Part shown: positions 16,833 through 24,861 of the stretch, in pieces | Numbering within the stretch: the first letter of the stretch is position 1 | Layout: the number at the start of each line of letters is the position of its first letter | Assembly: GCF_030651915.1 (NCBI RefSeq) | Contig: NZ_JAUSBV010000010.1 | Location: forward strand, 186,001-250,000 | DNA length: 64,000 nucleotides | Direction of reading: 5' to 3' | DNA from: Parvibaculum sp. | GTDB lineage: Bacteria; Pseudomonadota; Alphaproteobacteria; Parvibaculales; Parvibaculaceae | The notes under the pieces: generated by a model | What the model saw: the letters and a program-made list of their open reading frames with translations, nothing else | Databases searched by the model: none | What the model was told of the DNA's origin: nothing | Program-made: the position numbers and the translations under genes

Positions 16833-17807
16833 ATGGCGACGAAGATCACCAACCTGAACCGCATGCTGGCGCTCGAAATGGGGCGCGTCACCGAGCGTGC
16901 GGCGGTTCGGTCGTCGCTCTGGGTCGGGCGCGGCGACGAGAAGTCGGCCGATCAGGCCGCGGTCGACGCGATGCGCAAGGAACTCAACGTCCTCGACATC
17001 GACGGTGTGGTGGTGATCGGCGAGGGCGAGCGCGACGAGGCGCCGATGCTTTATATCGGCGAGAAGGTTGGTACGGGCAAAGGCCCCAAGGTCGATATCG
17101 CGCTCGATCCGCTGGAAGGCACGACGCTGACCGCCAAGGCGATGCCGAATGCGATGGCGGTGCTGGCCGCGGCGGAAGGCGGCACGCTGCTCAATGCGCC
17201 CGATACCTATATGGACAAGATCGCGATCGGCGGGGGCTTTCCCGAAGGGCTGGTCGATCTCGACGCGACGCCGCTTGAAAACCTCAAGGCGCTGGCGAAA
17301 GCCAAGAAGGTCGAAGTGTCGGCGCTCACGGTTTGCATTCTCGACCGGCCGCGCCATGCCGATCTTATTCGCGCCGTGCGCGATGCCGGCGCGCGCGTGA
17401 CGCTGATCACCGATGGCGACATTGCCGGCGTCATTGCCACCACCGATCCCGAAACCGGTGTCGACATCTATATGGGTGTCGGTGGGGCGCCCGAAGGCGT
17501 TCTGGCGGCGGCGGCACTCCGATGCATCGGCGGCCAGATGCAGGGCCGTCTGGTCACCAATGTCGAGGAACAGAAGGTTCGCGCCGCCAAAATGGGCGTC
17601 AAGGATTTCAACAAGAAGTACACGATGAACGAGATGGCCTCGGGCGATGTCATTTTCGCCGCCACCGGCGTCACCGATGGCTGGCTGCTCGACGGCGTGC
17701 ATCATGTGAATGGCGGTGTGACGACCCATACGATCGTCATGCGCTCGGCGACCGGCACGGTGCGGCGCCTCAACTCGTTCCATTCGAATATCGAGAAGTT
17801 CAGCTAG
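16833..17807 (+). CDS. glpX: fructose-1,6-bisphosphatase class II
   Basis: A 324-residue GlpX enzyme that dephosphorylates fructose-1,6-bisphosphate in gluconeogenesis; it is Mn/Mg dependent and lithium-sensitive as a family. Diagnostic segments are WVGRGDEKSADQAAVDAM, the metal site VVIGEGERDEAPMLYIGE, the DPLEGTTLTAK motif, and ITDGDIAGVIA. The ATG at 16833 follows GGAAGG. It lies 57 bp after hom on the same strand and is followed by a solo GC palindrome. Confidence 0.96.
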   Translation: MATKITNLNRMLALEMGRVTERAAVRSSLWVGRGDEKSADQAAVDAMRKELNVLDIDGVVVIGEGERDEAPMLYIGEKVGTGKGPKVDIALDPLEGTTLTAKAMPNAMAVLAAAEGGTLLNAPDTYMDKIAIGGGFPEGLVDLDATPLENLKALAKAKKVEVSALTVCILDRPRHADLIRAVRDAGARVTLITDGDIAGVIATTDPETGVDIYMGVGGAPEGVLAAAALRCIGGQMQGRLVTNVEEQKVRAAKMGVKDFNKKYTMNEMASGDVIFAATGVTDGWLLDGVHHVNGGVTTHTIVMRSATGTVRRLNSFHSNIEKFS

Positions 17808-17836
17808 ACTGCCTGACGGGTTGCCGTCTTCCTTCG

Positions 17837-17857
17837 CACCCTCCCCAGGGGAGGGTG
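17837..17857. repeat. solo hairpin core of the intergenic element family
   Basis: Perfect 10-bp arms CACCCTCCCC and GGGGAGGGTG around a single A. The sequence matches the terminal hairpins of the ~170-bp elements at 11.1 and 29.7 kb. It lies 30 bp after glpX and may end its transcript, but no T-run follows. Confidence 0.7.
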
Positions 17858-17911
17858 GGATGCTTCATTCGCCGCCGGTGCCCATTCGGCCAATGACGGG
17901 ACAAAGACCCG

Positions 17912-19717
17912 ATGCCAGCTCCCCGCAACTTTCTAGGCGTCGATCGCTCGGTGACGGGCCGCGCCTGGGTGAGCCGTCTGGGGGACGACCGGCTGGCGCT
18001 GGCGATTGCGCAGCGCGAAGGCCTGCCCGAGATCGTCGCCCGCGTGCTGGCCGGGCGCGGCGTGCTGCCGGAGGATTGCGCGGCCTATCTGGCGCCGTCG
18101 CTGAAAAGCCTGATGCCCGATCCGCGCGTTCTCATCGACATGGAAAAGGCGGCCTTGCGCGTTGCCAGGGCGATCATCGATGACGAGAAGGTCGCGGTCT
18201 TCGGCGATTACGATGTCGATGGCGCAACCTCCTCGGCGCTGCTCTATCGTTTCTTCCGCGCCGCCGGCCGCGAGCTGCGCGTTTATATTCCCGATCGCAT
18301 CCGCGAAGGCTACGGGCCCAACGCCCCGGCGCTGCTGAAACTGAAGCAGGACGGCATCGATCTCGTTGTCACCGTCGATTGCGGCACCATGGCGCACAAG
18401 GCGCTGGGGCTGGCCGCCGATGCGGGCCTGCCCTCGGTCGTCATCGATCATCATCAGGCGGAACCTGCATTGCCGCCGGCCTATGCGCTGGTCAATCCGA
18501 ACCGTCTCGACGACGACAGCGGTCTGGGTCAACTGGCTGCCGTCGGCGTTGCCTTTCTCTTTATTGTCGCCATCAACCGGGCGCTGCGCGAGGCGGGTTA
18601 CTATGCCGGCCGCGACGAACCCGATCTGATGCAATGGCTCGATCTGGTGGCGCTCGGCACGGTTTGCGATGTGGTGCCGCTGACCGGCCTCAACCGCGCC
18701 TTCGTCGCGCAGGGGCTGCGCGTCATGGGGCGGCGGCGCAATATCGGCATGGCGGCGCTGGCCGATGTGGCGCGCATGAACGGTGCGCCCTCGACCTATC
18801 ACCTCGGCTTTCTGCTCGGGCCGCGCGTCAATGCCGGCGGCCGTGTCGGCCGTTCCGATCTCGGGGCGCGGCTGCTGGTGACGGAGGACGAGGAGGAGGC
18901 GCGCCATCTTGCCGAAGAACTCAATGTGATGAATGCCGAACGGCAGTCGATCGAGGCGCAGGTGCTCGAAGAGGCGCTGGCGCAGGTCGAGGCAAAACTC
19001 AGTGCGTCACGCGCCAATGCGCTGCCGCCGCTCATTCTGGCGCAGGCGCAGGGCTGGCATCCGGGCGTCATCGGCATTGTGGCGAGCCGCCTCAAGGACA
19101 AATACGACCGGCCGTCCATGGTGCTGGCCTTCGACGCCAGGGGCGAGGGCAAGGGGTCGGGCCGTTCGATCCAGGGCGTCGATCTCGGCCGCGCGGTCAC
19201 GGCGGCGCTGGAGGCGGGCCTCATCGTCAATGGCGGCGGCCATGCGATGGCGGCCGGCGTCACGCTCAACGAGAGCAAACTCGAAGCCTTCGAGGAATTT
19301 CTGACGAAGCGCCTTGAAGATGCGGTCGCCGCTGCATCGGAAGCCAAGGCGCTGCGTCTCGATGGCGCCTTGTCGGCGCGCGGCGCGACGCGCGATCTCT
19401 ACGACCTGATTCAGCAGGCGGGCCCTTACGGCGCCGGCAATGCCGAACCGCGCTTTGCGGTGCCGTCGGTGCGGGTGGTGAAGGCCGACATTGTCGGCCG
19501 TGCCCATGTGCGCTGCATCCTGACCGGCGAGGATGGCGGGCGGCTGAAGGCGATTGCCTTCCGCGCCGCCGAAACGCCGCTCGGGCAGGCGTTAATGGAC
19601 CGGGGCAGCGGCTTGCTGCATGTCGCGGGGCGGCTGACCGCCGATGACTGGCAGGGAAAACGCGACGTGCAGCTCACGCTCGAGGACGCGGTGCCGACGC
19701 GGGATGCCACGCCCTGA
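17912..19717 (+). CDS. recJ: single-stranded-DNA-specific exonuclease RecJ
   Basis: A 601-residue 5'-3' ssDNA exonuclease used in recombination, mismatch and base-excision repair. The DHH phosphoesterase motifs are visible: AVFGDYDVDGATSSALL (metal-binding Asp residues), the TVDCGT segment, VVIDHHQAE, and a DHHA1 region with NGGGHAMAAGV. The RPN-type motif RVNAGGRVG is also present. Length matches the family. It follows glpX by ~104 bp and precedes tRNA-Glu. Confidence 0.95.
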   Translation: MPAPRNFLGVDRSVTGRAWVSRLGDDRLALAIAQREGLPEIVARVLAGRGVLPEDCAAYLAPSLKSLMPDPRVLIDMEKAALRVARAIIDDEKVAVFGDYDVDGATSSALLYRFFRAAGRELRVYIPDRIREGYGPNAPALLKLKQDGIDLVVTVDCGTMAHKALGLAADAGLPSVVIDHHQAEPALPPAYALVNPNRLDDDSGLGQLAAVGVAFLFIVAINRALREAGYYAGRDEPDLMQWLDLVALGTVCDVVPLTGLNRAFVAQGLRVMGRRRNIGMAALADVARMNGAPSTYHLGFLLGPRVNAGGRVGRSDLGARLLVTEDEEEARHLAEELNVMNAERQSIEAQVLEEALAQVEAKLSASRANALPPLILAQAQGWHPGVIGIVASRLKDKYDRPSMVLAFDARGEGKGSGRSIQGVDLGRAVTAALEAGLIVNGGGHAMAAGVTLNESKLEAFEEFLTKRLEDAVAAASEAKALRLDGALSARGATRDLYDLIQQAGPYGAGNAEPRFAVPSVRVVKADIVGRAHVRCILTGEDGGRLKAIAFRAAETPLGQALMDRGSGLLHVAGRLTADDWQGKRDVQLTLEDAVPTRDATP

Positions 19718-19757
19718 AATCCGGGCTTTTTCGAAGTGTTGGGGCGGGTTTCAGGGG

Positions 19758-19786
19758 TTGCCAGCCGGGCCCCGTCCGCTTATAAG
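19758..19786 (+). promoter_or_regulatory. promoter of tRNA-Glu
   Basis: A -35 TTGCCA (19758-19763), 17-bp spacer and -10 TATAAG (19781-19786), 46 bp upstream of the mature tRNA 5' end. Confidence 0.6.
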
Positions 19787-19832
19787 GCGCGCTCATGGCT
19801 GGCCTTCGGGCTGTCCCGCGCCGGCCTTCCGT

Positions 19833-19907
19833 GCGCCCTTCGTCTATCGGTTAGGACGCCAGATTTTCATTCTGGAAAGAGGGGTTCGACTCCCCTAGGG
19901 CGTACCA
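19833..19907 (+). tRNA. tRNA-Glu(TTC)
   Basis: A 75-nt tRNA with a 7-bp acceptor stem (GCGCCCT with AGGGCGT, the first pair G-U), anticodon loop TTTTCAT presenting TTC, the T-loop GGTTCGACTCC, and an encoded CCA (19905-19907). Confidence 0.97.
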
Positions 19908-19931
19908 CTTCCCCCACCGCAGAGCGGTTCT

Positions 19932-20360
19932 TCAGTAGCCCATGTTGAACTGGCTGCCCGGCCGGATATAGGGCGCGCCCGAAGCGTCGAGGCATTCGTC
20001 GGCGCGCCACTGGCCGATGCGGCCAAAAGCGTCCGGCGCGTCCATCATCACCATACGGCAGGCCATGGGGCGTTCGCGCTCATTGTCGTTGCCATAGGCG
20101 GCGCGGCGTTCGGCCTGAAGGCGGGCCGCTTCGAGACGCTTGTATTCCATCGAGTCGGTTGAGCCCCGGCCCGGCTGGCAGCATTCGGGCGAGACATAGC
20201 GCGGCATGGCCGAAAGCCCGGGCCGCATGCTGTCGTCAAGGCCTTGATGAAACCGCAGATTGGGATCGTCGTGGAGAAACGGGTCGGCCGCCAGCGGGGT
20301 GGCCGAAAGCCCGAATAGAAGCGCCGCCGAAAGGGTGGCTATGCGGCTCCAGTGCGTCAT
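19932..20360 (-). CDS. secreted protein of unknown function
   Basis: A 142-residue protein with a clear Sec signal peptide (LSAALLFGLSATPLAAD). The mature part contains four cysteines, a charged helix around EYKRLEAARLQAERRAAYG and no family I recognise. The ATG at 20360 was chosen because it begins the signal sequence. It is followed leftward only by tRNA-Glu on the other strand. Periplasmic location is inferred from the signal. Confidence 0.7.
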   Translation of the reverse strand: MTHWSRIATLSAALLFGLSATPLAADPFLHDDPNLRFHQGLDDSMRPGLSAMPRYVSPECCQPGRGSTDSMEYKRLEAARLQAERRAAYGNDNERERPMACRMVMMDAPDAFGRIGQWRADECLDASGAPYIRPGSQFNMGY

Positions 20361-20385
20361 ACAACCAACCCTACCACAAAGCCGC

Positions 20386-20805
20386 CTACCAGTGCCCCTT
20401 ATTCTCCATCGAGGACCATGGCTCGGCCGGATCGAGCGGCTTTCCGTGCTGCAGCAATTCAATCGAGACATTGTCGGGCGAGCGCACAAAGGCCATGCGG
20501 CCGTCGCGGGGCGGGCGGTTGATGGTGACGCCGGCCTTCAACAACCGCTCGCAGGTTTCATAGATATTCTCGACCTCATAGGCCAGATGGCCGAAATTGC
20601 GGCCTTCGCCCAGTTCCTCCGGGTCCCAGTTCCAGGTCAGCTCGACCTGGGCCTCCTTCTGGCCGGGTGCGGCGAGGAAGACCAGCGAGAAGCGACCGGC
20701 CTCGATGTCGAAACGGCCGAGATTTTCGAGGCCGAGCTTGTTGCAGTAGAAGTCGAGCGACTTGTCGAGATCGCTGACACGGACCATCGTGTGCAGATAT
20801 TTCAT
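20386..20805 (-). CDS. gloA: lactoylglutathione lyase (glyoxalase I)
   Basis: A 139-residue glyoxalase I that isomerises the methylglyoxal-glutathione hemithioacetal to S-lactoylglutathione. Metal ligands line up with the E. coli Ni(II) enzyme: His5 (YLHTMVRV), Glu55 (QVELTWNW), His73 (FGHLAYEV) and Glu116 (SIELLQ). The length is that of the short Ni-type group without the inserts of Zn-type enzymes. The start at 20805 is the ATG giving the normal MKYLHTM N terminus. It is divergent from cobB. Confidence 0.94.
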   Translation of the reverse strand: MKYLHTMVRVSDLDKSLDFYCNKLGLENLGRFDIEAGRFSLVFLAAPGQKEAQVELTWNWDPEELGEGRNFGHLAYEVENIYETCERLLKAGVTINRPPRDGRMAFVRSPDNVSIELLQHGKPLDPAEPWSSMENKGHW

Positions 20806-20879
20806 GTCACGCCTTTGCCGGAAGGGAGATTTTCGACCATCATCCCCGGTGAAGGGCTGCAAGTCAAAACGGACGGGGC

Positions 20880-21620
20880 ATGTCGAGCGAACTCAAACGG
20901 GCCATTGAAGAAGCCTATCGCGTGGTGATCTTCACCGGCGCGGGGATCAGCACGGAATCGGGCATTCCCGATTTCCGCAGCCCCGGCGGCCTCTGGACCA
21001 AAATGGCGCCGATCGATTTTTCCGACTTCATCCGTTCGGAAGAGCTCCGCCGCGAGGCCTGGCGGCGGAAATTCGAGATCGACAAGACCATCGTCGCCGC
21101 CGAACCCAACAAGGGCCATATGGCGATCGCCAAGCTGATCGACAGCGGCAAGGCCTCCCACGTCATCACGCAGAATATCGACAATCTGCATCAGAATTCC
21201 GGCGTGCCGGCCGAGCGCATCATCGAGCTGCATGGCAACGGCACTTATGCCAAATGTCTCGACTGCGGCGCGCGGCACGAATTGCATGAAGTGAAGGCGA
21301 TCTACGATGCCTCGCCGGCGGCGCCGGTCTGCAAGTCCTGCGGCGGCATCGTCAAATCGGCAACGATTTCGTTCGGTCAGGCGATGCCGGAAGAGGAAAT
21401 GCGCCGCGCCGAGGAGGCGACGCTGGGCTGCGATCTTTTCCTGGCGATCGGATCGTCGCTGCAGGTCTATCCGGCGGCCGGCTTTCCGATCCTTGCCAGA
21501 CGCAACGGTGCGATGCTGGCCATCCTCAACCGCGAGCCGACACCGCTCGACGAGATTGCCGATCTTGTCATCCATGACGAGATCGGACCGACGCTGGCGC
21601 CGGTCGCGATGCTGAATTAG
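20880..21620 (+). CDS. cobB: SIR2-family NAD-dependent protein deacylase
   Basis: A 246-residue sirtuin that removes acetyl or acyl groups from protein lysines using NAD. Evidence: the NAD loop FTGAGISTESGIPDFRSPGG, the TQNIDNLH motif, catalytic His118 (ELHGNG), and a zinc site with Cys126, Cys129, Cys151 and Cys154. It lacks the Ala-Tyr-Arg pattern of desuccinylases in an obvious place, so ordinary deacetylation is likely. It starts 74 bp from gloA on the opposite strand. Confidence 0.92.
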   Translation: MSSELKRAIEEAYRVVIFTGAGISTESGIPDFRSPGGLWTKMAPIDFSDFIRSEELRREAWRRKFEIDKTIVAAEPNKGHMAIAKLIDSGKASHVITQNIDNLHQNSGVPAERIIELHGNGTYAKCLDCGARHELHEVKAIYDASPAAPVCKSCGGIVKSATISFGQAMPEEEMRRAEEATLGCDLFLAIGSSLQVYPAAGFPILARRNGAMLAILNREPTPLDEIADLVIHDEIGPTLAPVAMLN

Positions 21621-21641
21621 CGCGCGACCGGCGGATTGCGT

Positions 21642-22886
21642 CTAGCTCGGGCGACCTGCGCCGCCGGATTTGCCATTGGAGCCGCCTGACTGGCCGGGCG
21701 CGCTGCCCGATTGCCCGGGCGTGGAGCCGACGAGGCCGGGCGCGGTGCCCGACCGTCCGGGCGTGGAGCCGCCAAGGCCCGGCGCGCTGCCCGGTTGCCC
21801 GGGCGTGGAGCCAGCGAGGCCGGGTGCCGTGCCCGACTGTCCGGGCGTGGAGCCGCCAAGGCCCGGCGCGCTACCCGACTGTCCGGGCGTGGTCCCGGCA
21901 AGGCCCGGCGCGCTACCCGACTGTCCGGGCGTTGTGCCCGAGAGGCCTGGGGTTGCGCCCGACTGACCAGGCGTTGTGCCTGAGGCGCCCGGGGCGGAAC
22001 CCGACTGTCCGGGCGCGGTGGCCGAACGGCCGGCGCTGGCAACCTGCGAGACGCTGTTTCCGGTCGCGCGGACCGCCGGGTCGCTGTCGGCATCATCCGT
22101 TCGGGCGGCGTTGCCGTTGTTACCGTTCATGTCGAGCCCGCGCGCAAGTCCGTTGGTCGATTTGGCGATGTCGACGGCGGCGCGCCGTTCGGCATGGATT
22201 TCCATCGCCTTGCCGGCGCTGCGTGCATGGTCTTCGACCTTGGGGGCGACGCGGGGCGTATCCTGCGCGCGCGCGGCATCCTTGCCGCGCTGAACCGGTT
22301 CCACGCCGGGTCCGCTGACTTCGAGTCCACTTCCCTTGCTGGCCAGCGTATGGGCCGTCTGGCCGGGCCGGACCATGCCCACATCGCCGGTGTCGAGGTC
22401 GATCGTTTCGACCGCGCCCTCCATGACATGGACCGCGGCGCCTTCGGCATCGACCGACACGGTGAATTTCGTCCCTTTGACGACGGCGGCAAGATAGGGG
22501 GTCTCAACCTCGAAATGCTGACGATCCTGCTTGTCGACCTGCAGCAGAATGGTACCGACACGCTGAAGGATGCGCGTCATGCCGCCGCTGTCGCTGTCGG
22601 GCGAAACCGCGATCGAGCTGTTGGGGGAGACCATGATGGATTCGGTGCCGCGCGAAAGGACCACGCGTCCGGTCTCCCCGGTTTCGATCACGGCGCCCGG
22701 TGCGACCGTGCCGTTCGGCGTCAGGGACACCGGCATCGCGCCGCCGGTCTGGATGTAGGCTTCGCCCGACATCATTTCGACATGCCATGAGGAAGAGCCT
22801 CCGGCATGCGCGGACGATGCGGCGAACATCAGGGCCGCTGCAGCAAGAATTCTTCCGCTGCTCAGCTTGCGATGTATGCGGAACAT
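21642..22886 (-). CDS. FecR-domain protein with C-terminal 14-residue tandem repeats
   Basis: A 414-residue exported protein. It has a signal peptide (ILAAAALMFAASSAHAG), a FecR domain at about 30-170 (SGEAYIQTGG, TGETGRVVLSRG, VETPYLAAVVKGTKFTV, the usual end VRPGQ), a charged linker, and then about eight copies of a 14-residue Pro/Gly/Ser/Thr repeat of the type STPGQSGSAPGLAG (residues ~289-400). FecR domains in this setting are periplasmic and often sit beside TpsB and CHASE2 proteins, as here. A good SD (AGGAGG, 8 nt) supports the ATG at 22886. The role of the repeat is unknown. Confidence 0.82.
   Translation of the reverse strand: MFRIHRKLSSGRILAAAALMFAASSAHAGGSSSWHVEMMSGEAYIQTGGAMPVSLTPNGTVAPGAVIETGETGRVVLSRGTESIMVSPNSSIAVSPDSDSGGMTRILQRVGTILLQVDKQDRQHFEVETPYLAAVVKGTKFTVSVDAEGAAVHVMEGAVETIDLDTGDVGMVRPGQTAHTLASKGSGLEVSGPGVEPVQRGKDAARAQDTPRVAPKVEDHARSAGKAMEIHAERRAAVDIAKSTNGLARGLDMNGNNGNAARTDDADSDPAVRATGNSVSQVASAGRSATAPGQSGSAPGASGTTPGQSGATPGLSGTTPGQSGSAPGLAGTTPGQSGSAPGLGGSTPGQSGTAPGLAGSTPGQPGSAPGLGGSTPGRSGTAPGLVGSTPGQSGSAPGQSGGSNGKSGGAGRPS
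21684..22022. repeat. 42-bp tandem repeat array inside the FecR-domain gene
   Basis: About eight head-to-tail 42-bp units encode the PGQSG-SAPGL-type 14-residue repeat. The units differ by a few bases each, so the array is diverged but still in frame. Confidence 0.85.
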
Positions 22887-23114
22887 ATGCGTGGCCTCCT
22901 GGCCTCATTGAACGATCACTTTCATACCATGCCCGCTGCCCGTATTTTCCACTTCTTCGCCGGCTGGTTAAGTCGACCTTAATGCCGGGCGGGTTCTACT
23001 GGCAGCGAGGCGTTGCCACTGGTTAAGGCGGCGTTAACGGCCATCGGTCCTTCGGGAAGCCTGTTTGTTCGTCACTGACGGAATGGACATTCGAGCGGCA
23101 AGAGGTTTGATCGG

Positions 23115-24824
23115 ATGAATTTGAACACTTCTGCCAGCCGACGAAATCGCGCAAACGCGATCGGACTCGCGGCCGTTGTTGCGCTTGTTCATACGACCGC
23201 ACCGGCGACGCTCCGTGCCGCTTCGCTCGACCCGACCCAGGTCGAAAGAGGACTGCAGGACAGCGAACGGCGCTTCATACCGGCGGCGCCGCGCGGGGAT
23301 GGGCCGTCGATCGAAGCCAGGCCCGAGGTTGAAGCGATTCAGGACACAGGTACGTTTCTGCTCGCCGGTGTCCAGCTCAGCGGCGCCGATCTGCTGCCGG
23401 CCGACGAGCTGATATCGGCCTATGAATCTCATGTGGCGACCGAGGTCGACGAGCAGACGATCATGAAGATCGTCGAACGGATCACCACGCGTCTCAAGGA
23501 TGCCGGATACCCGCTGTCCTATGCGCGCATTCCGCCGCAGCATATTGTGGCCGGCATCCTGACGATCGACATCGTGGCCGGCCGTGTCGGCAAGCTGACG
23601 ATGGTCGGCACCGATACGCCTGAACGCTATCGTCCGATATTCCGGACGCTTCTGGAGGCGCCGGTTGCGACACAGGATATGCTGGAACGTGCGATCCTGC
23701 TTCTTCACGACAGCGCGGGGGTTTCCGTCTCGGATATCGCGCTGCAGGAAGACGAGGACCGGCAGGGCGTCTACGAACTTTCACTCGCTCTGGTCGAAAA
23801 GCCGCTTGAATTCTCGGTCTATACCGACAATCGCGGCACGCGTGCGGCAGGGCCGCTGCAGCTCGGTCTTTCGGCGACCTATAACAACCCGCTCGGTCTG
23901 AACGATCAGATCGGCCTGACCTATTTCACCGCGCCGGAAACGCCCGAGGAACTTCAGTATTTTCAGGGCAGCTATCTGCTGCCGATCGGGCCTTCCGGCC
24001 TCACGATGCGTGTCTCGTCGACTTACAACCGGGTCGATGCCGGCGGCAGCCTTGCCAGTGTCGGCACGGAAAGCAGTGCCTTCAGTACCAGCGTGGCCTT
24101 GCGCTATCCGCTCAAACGCAGCCGCAGCCTGTCAATATGGGCCGGGGCAAAGGCCGATTTCCGGGATGCGCGCGAAGAAAACGATTTCGGCACGGTGTTC
24201 GACGACCGGCTTGTCGTTCTGCGGTGGCATATCGATTTCGCATCGACGGATCGCTATGGGGGCGGAAATTTCCTTTCTGCCGAAATCAGCCAGGGTCTGT
24301 CCGTTGCAGGCGCATCCCGGCGCGGCGACCCGGCCTTGTCGCGGGCGGATGGCGGCGGATCTTTCACCAAGCTCAGCGGCGAAATCCATCGTCAGCAGGA
24401 GCTTTTCGTCACCGGTCTTTCGCTTTCGACCCGGCTCGCCGGTCAAATATCGTCGGTGCCGCTGCTGTCGGCCGAGGAATTCGGGCTTGGCGGCGCGCGT
24501 TTCGGACGGGCCTATCAATATGGCGAACTGACGGGGGACGACGGTCTGTCCGGTTCGCTCGAACTCGCCTATTCGCCCGAAATGAACGTCGGACCCTTGT
24601 CGTCGCCGACCGGTTATCTGTTCTACGACATCGGCGCAGTGTGGAACGGCAGCGGTCTTCCGCCGGGCCGGGATTCCCTTTCCTCCGCGGGCGCCGGTAT
24701 ACGCTTCAACCTGGGCGAGCGCACCCATGTCGGCCTGGAGATCGCGAAACCGCTGACCAGGGATGCCGATGAGGGGAATGGGCGCGGTCCGCGGTTCTTC
24801 TTTTCGCTCGCCATCAACTTCTAG
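23115..24824 (+). CDS. TpsB-type outer-membrane transporter (ShlB/FhaC/HecB family)
   Basis: A 569-residue two-partner secretion transporter. It has an N-terminal signal region, POTRA domain(s) at about 75-215 (FLLAGVQLSGADLLPADELI, LKDAGYPLSYARIPPQHI, LTIDIVAGRV), and a C-terminal 16-strand beta-barrel beginning near EFSVYTDNRGTRAAGP, with the FhaC-type motif region GLGGARFGRAYQYGELTGDDG (VRGY/-F equivalent) and terminal Phe (FSLAINF). Such proteins move a TpsA exoprotein across the outer membrane. No TpsA gene is present in this window. It is divergent from the FecR gene and convergent with the CHASE2 kinase. Confidence 0.88.
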   Translation: MNLNTSASRRNRANAIGLAAVVALVHTTAPATLRAASLDPTQVERGLQDSERRFIPAAPRGDGPSIEARPEVEAIQDTGTFLLAGVQLSGADLLPADELISAYESHVATEVDEQTIMKIVERITTRLKDAGYPLSYARIPPQHIVAGILTIDIVAGRVGKLTMVGTDTPERYRPIFRTLLEAPVATQDMLERAILLLHDSAGVSVSDIALQEDEDRQGVYELSLALVEKPLEFSVYTDNRGTRAAGPLQLGLSATYNNPLGLNDQIGLTYFTAPETPEELQYFQGSYLLPIGPSGLTMRVSSTYNRVDAGGSLASVGTESSAFSTSVALRYPLKRSRSLSIWAGAKADFRDAREENDFGTVFDDRLVVLRWHIDFASTDRYGGGNFLSAEISQGLSVAGASRRGDPALSRADGGGSFTKLSGEIHRQQELFVTGLSLSTRLAGQISSVPLLSAEEFGLGGARFGRAYQYGELTGDDGLSGSLELAYSPEMNVGPLSSPTGYLFYDIGAVWNGSGLPPGRDSLSSAGAGIRFNLGERTHVGLEIAKPLTRDADEGNGRGPRFFFSLAINF

Positions 24825-24861
24825 GATCGGCTGACGTCCTGGCCGTCATCCGGCGTCGGGT

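Noticed and set aside
15096-17783. Very long leftward frame opposite alaC-hom-glpX
   Set aside because: It is an antisense frame of GC-rich coding DNA, rich in His and Arg with no domain, while the rightward genes are unmistakable.
21670-22318. Long rightward frames opposite the FecR repeat region
   Set aside because: They mirror the 42-bp tandem repeat in the antisense direction and have no SD or family; the leftward FecR frame has a signal peptide, domain and SD.
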